In this document: positions 1 to 8,846 of the stretch, one piece after another
Position numbering within the stretch: position 1 is the first letter of the stretch
Layout of the letters: every line of letters begins with the position of its first letter
Source of the DNA: Paracoccaceae bacterium
Lineage (GTDB): Bacteria; Pseudomonadota; Alphaproteobacteria; Rhodobacterales; Rhodobacteraceae
Reading direction: 5' to 3'
DNA length: 64,000 nt
Assembly: GCA_026989055.1 (NCBI GenBank)
Contig: JALSKC010000021.1
Coordinates: forward strand, 27,338 to 91,337
The notes under the pieces: model-generated
Seen by the model: the letters and a program-made list of their open reading frames with translations, nothing else
What the model was told of the DNA's origin: nothing
Database searches by the model: none
Made by a program: the position numbers and the translations under genes

Positions 1-306
1 GACGAGCTGATGCCGCGCTACGCGGAGCTGATCTACAACGGCTTCTGGTTCAGCCCCGAGCGCGAGATGCTGCAGGCCGCCATCGACCACAGCCAGCAGC
101 ATGTGACCGGCACGGTGCGGGTAAAGCTCTACAAGGGGCTGGCGCGCACGGTGGGCCGGTGGTCCGAGCACAGCCTGTATTCGGAAGAACACGTGACCTT
201 CGAGGACGATGCCGGAGCCTACGATCAGAAGGATGCGGCCGGATTCATCAGGCTGAACGCGCTGCGGCTGCGGCTGCTGGCGATGCGGAACCGGCGGGTA
301 AGGTAG
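1..306 (+). CDS. argG: Argininosuccinate synthase, C-terminal part (truncated by window edge)
   Basis: The reading frame is open from the first base to a TAG stop, giving the last 101 residues of argininosuccinate synthase, which joins citrulline and aspartate with ATP in arginine biosynthesis. The visible stretch contains the family's C-terminal signatures: an [14 protein letters not shown] segment, then [10 protein letters not shown] and a [11 protein letters not shown] stretch that belongs to the tetramerisation tail. The ATP-binding N-terminal half lies outside the window, so the start codon cannot be seen. The gene is followed by a large inverted repeat and then by convergent genes. Identification is by recalled family motifs and is firm. 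Confidence 0.95.
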   Translation, partial: DELMPRYAELIYNGFWFSPEREMLQAAIDHSQQHVTGTVRVKLYKGLARTVGRWSEHSLYSEEHVTFEDDAGAYDQKDAAGFIRLNALRLRLLAMRNRRVR

Positions 307-340
307 GCCCGGTCCGGGAGGCTCTTTCGGGGTTTCCCGT

Positions 341-415
341 GCCCGGCGGCACCGCCGGGCAGCGCCCGACCTCCCCCATGGGCGGGTGCTTCGCTTCCGC
401 CCGCGGTCGGGCGCT
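341..415. repeat. Long compound inverted repeat after argG
   Basis: Two nested palindromes fill the gap between argG and the convergent sulfotransferase-like gene. The first is a 9-base stem (341-349 with 352-360, GCCCGGCGG/CCGCCGGGC). The second has 11-base outer arms AGCGCCCGACC (361-371) and GGTCGGGCGCT (405-415) around an inner GGGCGG (380-385)/CCGCCC (398-403) stem. No T tract follows, so it is not a classic intrinsic terminator. It may end both converging transcripts or be a dispersed intergenic repeat; I did not see another copy in this window. Confidence 0.6.
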
Positions 416-439
416 GCCCTGATTTCCTTGCACGTCGGT

Positions 440-1156
440 TCAGGTCAGGCGAAACGGGAAGAGCGCCTGGTAATACGGCAGAGCCCTTTCGACGAGTTCC
501 AGATAGTCGCCATCGAGGGTGGGTAAAGGCCCTTCCGGCCCGGCGAACCCGGTCGAGCGGTGCACCGCGCCATACCAGTGTGATGCCCAGACACCATCGT
601 CCGGGTGGCCGCCGGCGGGCCAGTGCAGCATCTCGGGGCGCCAGTCGAGCCCGAGCGCGACGCACAGTCTTTCCAGCATTCCGGGCGGGTCGGCGCGAAT
701 GTCGGCGCTGTCCACCACCAGCGGCCTTTCCCCGGCGGCACGACATTGCTCGAACAGCTCCGCCTGCCGGCGGAAGCCGATGTCCTCAAGCGTCGGCGCT
801 TCGCGCTTTTTCGCATAGCTTGCCACCACCCGGGCCGGATGGCGGATCAGAAAGACGTTCCTCATTTGCCGGATCCACTCGCGCGGAATGCCCTCCACCA
901 TGTGATGGGCCATGTGCTTCTGGTAGAAATGCGCCTTTTTCCCCGGATTAGAGCCTGTTATCTGCGCCACCACCTGCCGCGGATCGGTCGGCTGGGCGGC
1001 CAGGATTTCATCGCGCATCGGGTGGTTCAGACCAGTCAGCGCGAGATAGGCCGCATAAAACGGTTCGTCGATCACGGCGCAGTCGCCGCGGGAGGCAAAG
1101 GCATACATCATCGCCGTCGAGAGGTTGCGCGGCCCCGACCACATGGCGATCTTCAT
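440..1156 (-). CDS. Sulfotransferase-family protein, coupled to the upstream aminotransferase
   Basis: A 238-residue protein starting MKIAMWSGPRNLSTAMM. The N-terminal GPRNLST loop resembles the 5'-phosphosulfate-binding loop of PAPS-dependent sulfotransferases, and FLIRHPARVVASY in the middle resembles the 3'-phosphate-binding motif. The fold assignment is therefore good but the substrate is unknown. The ATG overlaps the stop of the class IV aminotransferase by four bases (ATGA), so the two are probably translated together. A longer frame to 1891 exists but would run through the aminotransferase gene, so 1156 is chosen. I cannot tell whether it is a true sulfotransferase or a related nucleotide-binding enzyme. 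Confidence 0.75.
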   Translation of the reverse strand: MKIAMWSGPRNLSTAMMYAFASRGDCAVIDEPFYAAYLALTGLNHPMRDEILAAQPTDPRQVVAQITGSNPGKKAHFYQKHMAHHMVEGIPREWIRQMRNVFLIRHPARVVASYAKKREAPTLEDIGFRRQAELFEQCRAAGERPLVVDSADIRADPPGMLERLCVALGLDWRPEMLHWPAGGHPDDGVWASHWYGAVHRSTGFAGPEGPLPTLDGDYLELVERALPYYQALFPFRLT

Positions 1157-2064
1157 CCGTCGCACTCCTGCCGGATCAGCTCCTTGTAGAGATGGCGCAG
1201 CCGGGCGGTGACCGGCCCCATCCGGCCATCGCCTATCCGCCGCCCGTCGATCTCGGAAACCGGGGTCTGGGCACCGAAGGTTCCGGTCAGGAAGGCCTCG
1301 TCGGCCCCGTAAGCCTCGACCAGCGAAAAATTGCGCTCGAACACCGGGATATCGTGTTCGCGGCACAGCTCGATGACCTTCCGGCGGGTGATCCCGTTCA
1401 TGCAGTAGTCGCCGGTCGAGGTCCAGACCTCGCCCTTGCGCACGATGAAGAAGTTGCAGGAATTCGTGGTGTTCACGAAGCCATGCACATCCAGCATCAG
1501 CGCCTCGTCGGCGCCAGCCTTTTCGGCAGCGATGCAGGCCAGGATGCAGTTCAGCTTGGAGTGGCTGTTGAGCTTCGGATCCTGGCTCATCGGCAGGCCG
1601 CGGACATGCGGCACGGTGGCCAGCCGGACCGGACGCGGCAGGGCCGGGCGGGAATGCTCCGCGATGATCACGACGGTCGGCCCCGAGCGGCTCAGCCCCG
1701 GGTGCTGGAAGGGGCGGGCCTTGGGACCGCGAGTGACCATCAGCCGGGCATGGGCGTCGTCGTGCATGCCGTTCGCTCGCCGTGTGGCATCGAGCGCATC
1801 GGCAAGCTGCTGCCTGCTCATTCCGATGTCGAGGTCGATTGCCCGGGCCGCCTCGAAAAGCCGCTCCAGGTGCTCGTCGAGGAAGGCCCATTTTCCACCG
1901 TACAGCCGCAGCCCTTCCCAGACCCCGTCTCCGAGCATGAAACCGCTGTCGTAAACGCTGACCACGGCCTCGTCACGGGGGACGATCCGCCCGTTCACAT
2001 AGATCTTCAGCTGCGCGTTGCGCGGATCCTCCTCGGCCTGGTGCGTGCTGATACGCGCATTCAT
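1153..2064 (-). CDS. Class IV PLP-dependent aminotransferase (D-amino acid / branched-chain type)
   Basis: 303 residues with the fold-type IV aminotransferase pattern: IYVNGRIVPRDEAVVSVYDSG near the N terminus, GFMLGDGVWEGLR, ADEALMLDVHGFV, a NTTNSCNFF segment and a C-terminal GITR motif. The likely PLP lysine is K170 in HSKLN; its spacing to the following helix is not exactly that of IlvE or D-alanine aminotransferase, so the substrate is uncertain (branched-chain, D-amino acid or 4-amino-4-deoxychorismate are all possible). The start at 2064 is preceded by GGGAGGT six bases upstream; a longer version from 2118 lacks such a site. Its stop overlaps the sulfotransferase-like gene. About 130 bases without a visible gene separate it from mtaB. 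Confidence 0.82.
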   Translation of the reverse strand: MNARISTHQAEEDPRNAQLKIYVNGRIVPRDEAVVSVYDSGFMLGDGVWEGLRLYGGKWAFLDEHLERLFEAARAIDLDIGMSRQQLADALDATRRANGMHDDAHARLMVTRGPKARPFQHPGLSRSGPTVVIIAEHSRPALPRPVRLATVPHVRGLPMSQDPKLNSHSKLNCILACIAAEKAGADEALMLDVHGFVNTTNSCNFFIVRKGEVWTSTGDYCMNGITRRKVIELCREHDIPVFERNFSLVEAYGADEAFLTGTFGAQTPVSEIDGRRIGDGRMGPVTARLRHLYKELIRQECDG

Positions 2065-2198
2065 TCCGGCACCTCCCGCATCCAACGCTATCGTGCGCCG
2101 GAGCGCGCGCCAAGGCACAAATCATCTGCCGGCCATGTGCGCGGGCCCCGGAAAGCGCGCGCGCATCACGCGGCCGGAGACGCCCGGCTGCCGTGGCG

Positions 2199-3479
2199 TC
2201 AGCACCCAGCCGCAGGCACCGCCCGCAGGGCGCGCCCCTCGACGCCGACGACATCTGCTTCCACCAGCCGGCCGGCGGGCTGCGGAGTTTCCAGCACCAC
2301 TTCGGCAAACTGGGCGGTGCGCCCCCTGGAAGACCCTTCGGCGAGCACGGTCAGCCGCCTGCCCACCTGGGCCTGCAGAAAGCTGTCGGCCCTGGCCGCC
2401 CCCCTTTCGCGCAGCCGCGCGGCACGCGCGCGGATCGTTGCGGTCGGCAGTTGCGGCATGCGCGCCGCCGGGGTGCCGGGGCGGGGCGAATAGGGAAAGA
2501 CATGCAGCCAGGTCAGGCCGCACTCGTCGATCAGCCGGAGAGAGTTTTCGAACATCGCCTCCGTTTCCGTGGGAAACCCGGCGATGATGTCGGCCCCGAA
2601 CACGATGTCCGGGCGCAACCGGCGCACCTCTTCGCAGAAGCGGAGCGCATCCTCCCGGCGGTGGCGCCGCTTCATCCGCTTCAGGATCATGTCGTCTCCG
2701 GATTGAAGTGACAGGTGCAGATGCGGCATCAGGCGGGGTTCGGTGGCGATGGCCTGCATCAGCATGTCATCGACCTCGATCGAATCTATCGACGAGAGGC
2801 GCAGGCGGGGCAGCCCGGGAACGCTGCGCAGGATCCGCATGACCAGATCTCCCAACCGCGGTGCGGCGGGCAGGTCTCCCCCCCAGCTCGTGAGATCGAC
2901 GCCGGTGAGAACCACCTCGCTGTATCCGCGATCCGCCAGCCGCCGAACCTGATCGACCACATCACCGGCCGGAACAGACCGGGAATTTCCACGTCCGTAG
3001 GGAATGATGCAGAAGGTGCAGCGGTGGTCGCAACCGTTCTGGATCTGGACATGGGCGCGAGCACGCTCGCGCAAGCCGTCGATCCGGGGAGCTGCGGCTT
3101 CGGTCACCGACATGATATCTTCCACCTGCACCCGCGCCGATACTCCACCGCGCCGGCCGGCCAGACTCTGCCATGTTTCGAGCTGCATCTTCGCATGATT
3201 GCCCAGAACCGTATCGACCTCTGCCATGGCGGCAAAACCTTCCGGCCCGGTCTGGGCCGCGCAACCGGTAACCACGATATGTGCCGTCGGGTTTTCCCGG
3301 CGCAGGCGCCGGATTTCCCGGCGGGTCTTGCGCACGGCTTCGGTCGTTACCGCGCAGCTGTTCACCACCAGGGTATCTGCCAGCCCGGCCCGCTCCAGCA
3401 TCGCCGCCATCGCCTCGCTCTCGCAGGCATTGAGGCGGCAGCCCAGGGTAACCACCCTGGGAGCATCACCGCGATTCAT
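2199..3479 (-). CDS. mtaB: tRNA t6A37 methylthiotransferase MtaB
   Basis: 426 residues of the radical-SAM methylthiotransferase family, which adds a methylthio group to threonylcarbamoyl-adenosine 37 in tRNAs. The N-terminal domain has the three conserved cysteines in [17 protein letters not shown] and VTGCAAQ that hold one [4Fe-4S] cluster. The radical-SAM cluster motif CDHRCTFC follows, with [10 protein letters not shown] and [11 protein letters not shown] further on. The TLGCR start is typical for MtaB rather than MiaB or RimO. The ATG at 3479 lies inside the end of dapF (14-base overlap), so both belong to one leftward transcript; extending to 3560 would run deeper into dapF. Confidence 0.93.
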   Translation of the reverse strand: MNRGDAPRVVTLGCRLNACESEAMAAMLERAGLADTLVVNSCAVTTEAVRKTRREIRRLRRENPTAHIVVTGCAAQTGPEGFAAMAEVDTVLGNHAKMQLETWQSLAGRRGGVSARVQVEDIMSVTEAAAPRIDGLRERARAHVQIQNGCDHRCTFCIIPYGRGNSRSVPAGDVVDQVRRLADRGYSEVVLTGVDLTSWGGDLPAAPRLGDLVMRILRSVPGLPRLRLSSIDSIEVDDMLMQAIATEPRLMPHLHLSLQSGDDMILKRMKRRHRREDALRFCEEVRRLRPDIVFGADIIAGFPTETEAMFENSLRLIDECGLTWLHVFPYSPRPGTPAARMPQLPTATIRARAARLRERGAARADSFLQAQVGRRLTVLAEGSSRGRTAQFAEVVLETPQPAGRLVEADVVGVEGRALRAVPAAGC

Positions 3480-4320
3480 CTCGCCCCTCCGGATCCGGAA
3501 AGCCGGGCGCAAGTGTCGCGCTGAACACATGGGCCGTCGGGCCGGAAAGCCATACACCATCTTCCCGCCAGTCCACGCCCAGCATGCCGCCGTCGGCCTC
3601 GATCAGAACCCGCCGATCGCTCAACCCCCGGCGATGGGCAGCCACGGCAACAGCACAGGCACCCGAGCCGCAGGCCAGCGTGAGGCCGGTGCCCCGCTCC
3701 CACACCCGCATGCGCAGCCGGCCAGGCCCGGCGAGGGAAACGAACTCCACATTCGTGGCCTCCGGAAACAGAGGATCTGTTTCGACCCGCGCCCCCCGTT
3801 CGGCAACCGGCGCCCGCTCGGCATCTTCCACGAAGAAAACGCAATGCGGATTGCCCATGCCCACGGCCGCCGGATCTCCGGCAAGGGGCAGGTGCAGCGT
3901 GTCGACCTCGCGCGCCAGCGGGATATCCCGCCATGACAGCTGCGGCTGCCCCATGTTGACGGAAATATCCTCCTCCGCGCCGCGCCGCGCTCTCAGCAGG
4001 CCGCGGCGCGTGCGGACGGTCAGCTCTGCCACCTCGCTTCCCTCCATGATCAGGCGCGCGACACAGCGGGTGGCATTGCCACAGGCACCGGCGCGAGAAC
4101 CGTCGGCATTCCAGAAATCGAGACCGATATCGGCATCCACGGCATCGCGGATCTCGACAAGCTGATCGAAACCGACCCCGCGGTGCCGGTCGCCCAGGGC
4201 CCGGGCCAGATCGGGCCCGACAACAGGTTCATGACCGCGTGAATCGATGATCACGAAGTCATTGCCTGCACCGTGCATCTTGATGAACGGCAGACCGGAA
4301 GCGAGTCTCCTGTCTTGCAT
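3466..4320 (-). CDS. dapF: Diaminopimelate epimerase
   Basis: 284 residues. DapF converts LL- to meso-diaminopimelate for lysine and peptidoglycan synthesis using a two-cysteine acid/base mechanism. Both active-site cysteines are present: C80 in GACGNATRC and C217 in [10 protein letters not shown]. The [10 protein letters not shown] start motif and MGNPHCVFF are also intact. Length is usual for the family. It is first in the transcript with mtaB and starts about 100 bases from the divergent tRNA-Lys gene, so promoters for both directions probably lie in 4321-4425. Confidence 0.96.
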   Translation of the reverse strand: MQDRRLASGLPFIKMHGAGNDFVIIDSRGHEPVVGPDLARALGDRHRGVGFDQLVEIRDAVDADIGLDFWNADGSRAGACGNATRCVARLIMEGSEVAELTVRTRRGLLRARRGAEEDISVNMGQPQLSWRDIPLAREVDTLHLPLAGDPAAVGMGNPHCVFFVEDAERAPVAERGARVETDPLFPEATNVEFVSLAGPGRLRMRVWERGTGLTLACGSGACAVAVAAHRRGLSDRRVLIEADGGMLGVDWREDGVWLSGPTAHVFSATLAPGFPDPEGRDESR

Positions 4321-4384
4321 CCGCCGTGTATACCCTGCGCCGCCACAATTGGAAAGCGCGCGGAAAGCGCACCGGAGTTTTTGC

Positions 4385-4413
4385 TTGACGCATGCGGAGG
4401 CCGGGAGTAGGCA
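4385..4413 (+). promoter_or_regulatory. Possible promoter of tRNA-Lys
   Basis: TTGACG at 4385-4390 is a good -35 match; after 17 bases comes TAGGCA at 4408-4413, a weak -10. The placement, about a dozen bases before the mature tRNA, fits a stable-RNA promoter. Confidence 0.4.
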
Positions 4414-4425
4414 CTCGCTTCGAGT

Positions 4426-4501
4426 GGGCCGTTAGCTCAGTTGGTAGAGCAACTGACTTTTAATCAGTGGGTCGCAGGTTCGAATCCTGCACGGCTCACC
4501 A
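4426..4501 (+). tRNA. tRNA-Lys (anticodon TTT)
   Basis: A complete 76-base cloverleaf. The acceptor arms GGGCCGT and ACGGCTC pair (one G-T), the D arm carries TAGCTCAGTTGGTAGAGCA, the anticodon stem ACTGA/TCAGT frames the loop CTTTTAA with anticodon TTT at 4459-4461, and the T arm has GGTTCGAATCC. The discriminator A and the 3' CCA (4499-4501) are encoded. A six-base GC hairpin (518-523 with 531-536 of the 4500s) follows without a T tract. No integrase or duplicated tRNA end is seen nearby. Confidence 0.98.
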
Positions 4502-4540
4502 CTCCGGGAACAATCCTGCCCGGAATTCTGCCGGGCCCTG

Positions 4541-7234
4541 TCAGCCATTGCCCGGGCCGGACGGCATCTGCGAAAGCAGGGCATCTATCGATTCGCGCGT
4601 CTGGCTGCTGATTTCCAGAAGCTTCCTGATCTCCGCGATCGACAGTTCTTCCGCCGCACCCGCGCCACCGCGAGCATCGCCATCCGATGCCTCCCGGTCG
4701 GCACCGGTGGCAGACAGCCGCGCCGCATTCCTGAACGCCTCGATGCCGCTTGATTCGAGAGTCGCCCAGCGGCCGGCCCGCCATTTCGCGTGATCTGCTT
4801 CTGCGAGCATGCCGAGTTCCGCATATTCCCGGGCGGCCTTCAGGTAGTCTCCGGAGAGCTCGAGAGCCTTGGCGACCAGTTCCCTGGCGGCAGGCCCCTC
4901 CAGCCCGGCAAGATGCGTCAGCGCCTCTTCCGCCCGCCCCAGAGCCAGGTTCGCCCGCGCCAGGACCAGACGTTCCTCCGGAGCAAACTGCATCCGCAGT
5001 TCTTCATGTCGTTCATATTGCGCCAGCGCCAGTCGGGGGAGCCCGATGGACAGAAAACGCTCGGCCGCCCGCCGCCGGGCCACCCGCGCCTTTCCCGAAA
5101 GCTCCTCCGCAGCGGGACCACTCTTCAGCCAGAGGCGGGCAAAACGCACATCGGATTCCACCCCGACAATCGCCATATAGGCTTCGGCACGCAATGCTTC
5201 CGCCTCTTCTGGCGCGAGATCGCCATTCGCCAGGGCGGTTGCAATTCTCTCGAAGGTCTCCTCCACCCGCCCGCTGGCTGCCAACCCCCGGATCGCGGCG
5301 TGCATCAACCGGCTGCCGAGCGCGCTTCCCCGATGCTCCACGGCCAGCGCATCTGCAAGAAGGGCCGTCTTCTCCGGCACGGGAGCGCCGGCTTCCAGGC
5401 GCTGTTCTATCAGGCCGGCAATCGCTTCAGGAGCGTTTTTTCCCCCTTCCCTGGCAACCGCCTCCAGAGCATCGAGCGCTCCTTCCAGGTCGCCATCCGC
5501 CTTGTCAAGCGCTGCGTCCAGAAGCAGAACATCCTCGCCAGGGGCGCCTGCCGCCCGGGCAATGATCGCGCGGATCGCCGTTGCGGCATCCAGATCGCCA
5601 CCTTCCAGGAATCTTGCCGCCAGATCCGGCCCCAGAAGCTGGCGCAGCCCGGAAGGAAGCCCGGCAAATGTGCGCAACACCGCACGTGTGTTCACCATGC
5701 CTCCCGCCGGCAGGCGGTCGAGGGCCAGAACGGCCCACAGCGCCCCCTCCGTTGCACAGCCGGCCTGGGTTGCGGTCACTCCGGAACCGTCAACAGGCCG
5801 GCCATCCACGATCATGGCCAGATCTTCCAGAGCCTCCCGGCCGGGAAAATCCGTGTCGAATGCGGAAAGCACCTGCCGGGCTTCCGCACCAAAGCCCCAG
5901 AAGACATAGCGCCTGCTCAAAGCTGCCACCGCTTCGGCCCGGGGTTCGTCGAACTCCGAGACGAGATCGGCACGCAGGCTTCCGAGGAGGGGACCGCCAT
6001 CCTCTTCGGGGCCCCACGACGCCACATCGAAAAATTCCGGATTCAGGCATGTTCCCCCTTCGGGGGTCAAGTTTTCGAGCACACGGCCCGGGCTCATCGC
6101 CCGGTCGGCAGCGGTTTCCACCCGAAACTGTCGGGGCGGAAAGAACGGCTCCGGTGGCGCCGGCATTTCCTGCGGCACGATCGATTCCGCTCCTGACAGC
6201 TCCGACTCCGGGCCTTCCGCCTCTGTCGCTCCGGCTCCCCCGAGCGGATCGACAGATATCAGGCCCTGCGTTGCGGCGCGACCGAGTTGCAGGATCAACG
6301 CATTGCGGGTTGCCTCCATGCGCGCACGCGCCTCCGGGGAGAGAAGCTCTTCGGCCGAAAGCAAGGCCCGGACATCAGGCGACGGTGGCGGGAAAACGCG
6401 CCCTGTGGCCTCACCCGCCGGCATGGCCGGATCTGTCACGCCACCTCCGGCAGCTTCCACCCGAACCGCCGGGGAATTTGCATTGTTCGTGACAGGTGCT
6501 GTCCCGGTTCCAGCGGAATCGGCATGAACTGCAGGCTGCTCCCCGGCGACGGATGCCGCGTCCTCGTCCGGAAGGGTGCGATTCTCCTGCCGGGACAGAG
6601 CACGCACTGCACGGAGCAGGCCGGCATCCGGTTTCGACTGCTGCCGGGCGGAGGGAACCGGGGGGGCTCCTCCCGGCGCCTCGCGTCTGCTCGAAGCGTC
6701 GGTCGCGCCAGCCACACTCTCCGGCAACGGAAATATCGTGGTCATGAGCGCCGGTACCGCACCCAGATCAGAAAACTTCAGGCGTGGCCCATTCGCATCC
6801 GCGGGCGCAGCGGGAGGCCTCCATGCCTGACCCCGGGCAAGGGGAGGAAGGGAACGTTCGAAACGGCTTGCCGCCTCCGGTGGGGCATCCCTTATGTCGA
6901 TGACGATCCGGCCCGGCCGGATCTCGAAGACATCCGCAGAACAGCTGCAGGAGAGCTCCACCTGCAACCGCCCTGGTCCAGGAGAGAAGGCGCTGCGGAT
7001 GCGCGTCCTGGGAATGCGGGCGAATATCCGTGAAGCATCGACATCGGCTTCGGGAGGGCTGATCCGGAGCTCGTAGCCGGCTGCCACGCGCCCGAACTGC
7101 CATTCACGCGGCACATCAAGCTGCAGGACGAGGCGGGAAAACCCGGGATGTTCCCCGGATTCGACGAATATGGTTTCCGCCCGAAGGACCGTGGCGGAAA
7201 GCAGCACAACGCAGAATGCGCACAGACGGATCAC
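4541..7234 (-). CDS. Large secreted TPR-like protein linked to the flagellar motor operon
   Basis: 897 residues starting with a GTG that overlaps the motA stop as GTGA. A signal peptide is clear (about 19 residues, ending VLRA). Residues about 20-115 alternate short beta strands (LVLQLDV, YELRI, RIVIDIRD), resembling an AMIN-like domain that binds cell wall. A long low-complexity Pro/Ala/Glu/Ser region covers about 115-380. From about 400 onward the protein is an alanine- and leucine-rich helical array with TPR-like repeats (for example LALAQYERHEEL and ALGRAEEALTHLAGLEG). It is probably periplasmic. Coupling to motA suggests a role in stator or motor assembly, but no function is established here. 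I do not recognise a named family. Confidence 0.72.
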   Translation of the reverse strand: MIRLCAFCVVLLSATVLRAETIFVESGEHPGFSRLVLQLDVPREWQFGRVAAGYELRISPPEADVDASRIFARIPRTRIRSAFSPGPGRLQVELSCSCSADVFEIRPGRIVIDIRDAPPEAASRFERSLPPLARGQAWRPPAAPADANGPRLKFSDLGAVPALMTTIFPLPESVAGATDASSRREAPGGAPPVPSARQQSKPDAGLLRAVRALSRQENRTLPDEDAASVAGEQPAVHADSAGTGTAPVTNNANSPAVRVEAAGGGVTDPAMPAGEATGRVFPPPSPDVRALLSAEELLSPEARARMEATRNALILQLGRAATQGLISVDPLGGAGATEAEGPESELSGAESIVPQEMPAPPEPFFPPRQFRVETAADRAMSPGRVLENLTPEGGTCLNPEFFDVASWGPEEDGGPLLGSLRADLVSEFDEPRAEAVAALSRRYVFWGFGAEARQVLSAFDTDFPGREALEDLAMIVDGRPVDGSGVTATQAGCATEGALWAVLALDRLPAGGMVNTRAVLRTFAGLPSGLRQLLGPDLAARFLEGGDLDAATAIRAIIARAAGAPGEDVLLLDAALDKADGDLEGALDALEAVAREGGKNAPEAIAGLIEQRLEAGAPVPEKTALLADALAVEHRGSALGSRLMHAAIRGLAASGRVEETFERIATALANGDLAPEEAEALRAEAYMAIVGVESDVRFARLWLKSGPAAEELSGKARVARRRAAERFLSIGLPRLALAQYERHEELRMQFAPEERLVLARANLALGRAEEALTHLAGLEGPAARELVAKALELSGDYLKAAREYAELGMLAEADHAKWRAGRWATLESSGIEAFRNAARLSATGADREASDGDARGGAGAAEELSIAEIRKLLEISSQTRESIDALLSQMPSGPGNG

Positions 7235-8100
7235 GCGGCGTCACGCTTCACTTCCTTCAGCGCCTCCTCCAGATCGGAAAATGACGGACGGTTGTGGCCG
7301 GGGGTGTTCTGTCGTCCGACCTCTATGCAGATATTCGTTGCGTGATTGTACAGGTTTGCCACCAGAACCTCGCGGATGAGCTGGTAGAAATGGCCGTCTT
7401 CCTCGGCAACCGCCTTCAGTTTCGCCGCAAACGGACCGACCAGCCCATAGGCCAGGAAAATGCCGAGAAAGGTCCCGACAAGGGCGCTGCCGATCATCTT
7501 CCCGAGGATTTCCGGCGGTTGATCGATCGACCCCATGGTCTTGATCACGCCGAGAACGGCGGCCACGATGCCCAGCGCCGGCAGGGCATCGGCCACTGTC
7601 TGCAGGGCGTGGCTGGGGTGAAGCGCATGATGCAGGTTTGCCTCGATCCGCTTTTCGAGGACTTCCTCGACCTGATGCGGGTCGTCATAGTTCATCGAGG
7701 CGGAGCGAAGCGTGTCGCAGATCAGCCCCACGGCTTCTCCATCGGCCTGGATCTTCGGGTAGCGGGAAAAGATGCTCGAGCTTTCGGGGCTCTCGATATG
7801 CTCCTCCAGCCCGACCGGATTCGATCTGGCCACCCGGATCAGCTCGAACAGCAGACACAGAAGGTCACGGTAATCCTCGGCCTTCCAGTGCGGCCCCTTG
7901 AACACCTTCTTGAAATCCTTCAGCGTATGCTTGATCGCCGCCCCGTCGTTGCTGATGACGAAGGCGCCGACCGCCGCACCGCCGATCATGGTAAATTCAT
8001 AGGGCAGGGCCTTGAGGATCGGCCCGAGCTTGCCCCCGGCGGCGATGAACCCGCCGAAAACCATGATGAAGATCAGGGCGATGCCGATGATTCCGATCAC
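7231..8100 (-). CDS. motA: Flagellar motor stator protein MotA
   Basis: 289 residues; MotA with MotB forms the ion-conducting stator in the inner membrane. Membrane segments are seen at the N terminus (MIGIIGIALIFIMVFGGFI), around 35-50, and the paired helices about 170-225 (ALPALGIVAAVLGVIKTMG and GTFLGIFLAYGLVGPFAAKL). The large cytoplasmic loop between them has the charged face that meets FliG. The start is GTG with GGAG upstream. The 89-base gap to the motE-like gene, containing a TTAAC half-site (8165-8169), may hold its own promoter. MotB is not in the window. Confidence 0.95.
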   Translation of the reverse strand: MIGIIGIALIFIMVFGGFIAAGGKLGPILKALPYEFTMIGGAAVGAFVISNDGAAIKHTLKDFKKVFKGPHWKAEDYRDLLCLLFELIRVARSNPVGLEEHIESPESSSIFSRYPKIQADGEAVGLICDTLRSASMNYDDPHQVEEVLEKRIEANLHHALHPSHALQTVADALPALGIVAAVLGVIKTMGSIDQPPEILGKMIGSALVGTFLGIFLAYGLVGPFAAKLKAVAEEDGHFYQLIREVLVANLYNHATNICIEVGRQNTPGHNRPSFSDLEEALKEVKRDAA

Positions 8101-8189
8101 GTCTCACTCCGCTTCATGATGTCGCTTTCGGGGCCTGTCCTGCCGTGCAGAATCGACGGGCAAGGTTAAATTATCGTGGAATGGCGCAA

Positions 8190-8846
8190 TCATCTTGTCG
8201 GCGCCCGGGCGTTCCGGCCGGCCAGGATGACGCTGATCGCGTAGGCAGCTTCGGCCGGAAGTTCCGCCATGATCAGTGCCGCGGCATCCGCCCGCATCCG
8301 CCCCATGAAACCCGCAGCGAATTCCGGAGCCATCTGCTCGAACAACAGCGCCGCCTGTTTCGGCTTCATGTTCTCGTAGACGGCCGTCAGACGGGCGAGA
8401 TCTTCCTCCGCTGCGGTTTCGGAGACCGACAGCAGGCGCGACAGCTCCGCCTCGGCCGCCTTCAGCTCGCCCAGTCGGCGCGCGATCTGCTCTTCCGCGA
8501 ATTTCAGGGACTGTTCCAGAGAAGCCAGCTCCGCCTGCCGCTGATCCAGAAACCCCTGCTGCCTGGCCAGTTCGCCCAGCAATGCCTCGATCTCCGGAGG
8601 GTCCGTGCAGGCCGGGCCGGCAGCTGCGGATTCGCGCGCCGGCAACTTTCCGTCATCTGCGCGCAGCGCAGCCAGCTCCTGCGCCAGAACCGGCCCGGGG
8701 CCGGCGCCGAAGCGCACTGCAGCGGATGCCGAAAACATCAGCGCGATCAAGATCAGCACCCCACGACCGGCAGTCCATTTCCTGCGGGGCATCCTTCTTC
8801 TGCCCGGCGCCTTCTTCTTCGCCGATTCTTCCGCGTTCCGCTTCAT
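8190..8846 (-). CDS. MotE-like flagellar protein with MgtE-N-type C-terminal domain
   Basis: 218 residues. A basic N terminus precedes one membrane segment at about 28-46 (GRGVLILIALMFSASAAV), so most of the protein is periplasmic. Residues about 85-140 form a coiled coil (GELARQQGFLDQRQAELASLEQ). The C-terminal part, with YENMKPKQAALLFEQM and ADAAALIMAELP, matches the MgtE N-domain pattern found in MotE, a chaperone-like protein needed for MotC in rhizobial motors. Its start overlaps the upstream DUF6468-type gene (ATGA). The motor role is inferred from domain and neighbours. Confidence 0.78.
   Translation of the reverse strand: MKRNAEESAKKKAPGRRRMPRRKWTAGRGVLILIALMFSASAAVRFGAGPGPVLAQELAALRADDGKLPARESAAAGPACTDPPEIEALLGELARQQGFLDQRQAELASLEQSLKFAEEQIARRLGELKAAEAELSRLLSVSETAAEEDLARLTAVYENMKPKQAALLFEQMAPEFAAGFMGRMRADAAALIMAELPAEAAYAISVILAGRNARAPTR

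Noticed and set aside
4426..4501. tRNA-Lys as an integration site for a mobile element
   Set aside because: No integrase, no repeated tRNA 3' end and no change in base composition nearby; both flanks are ordinary chromosomal genes.
4518..4536. Terminator for tRNA-Lys or the TPR gene
   Set aside because: A six-base hairpin with no T tract; too weak to call on its own.
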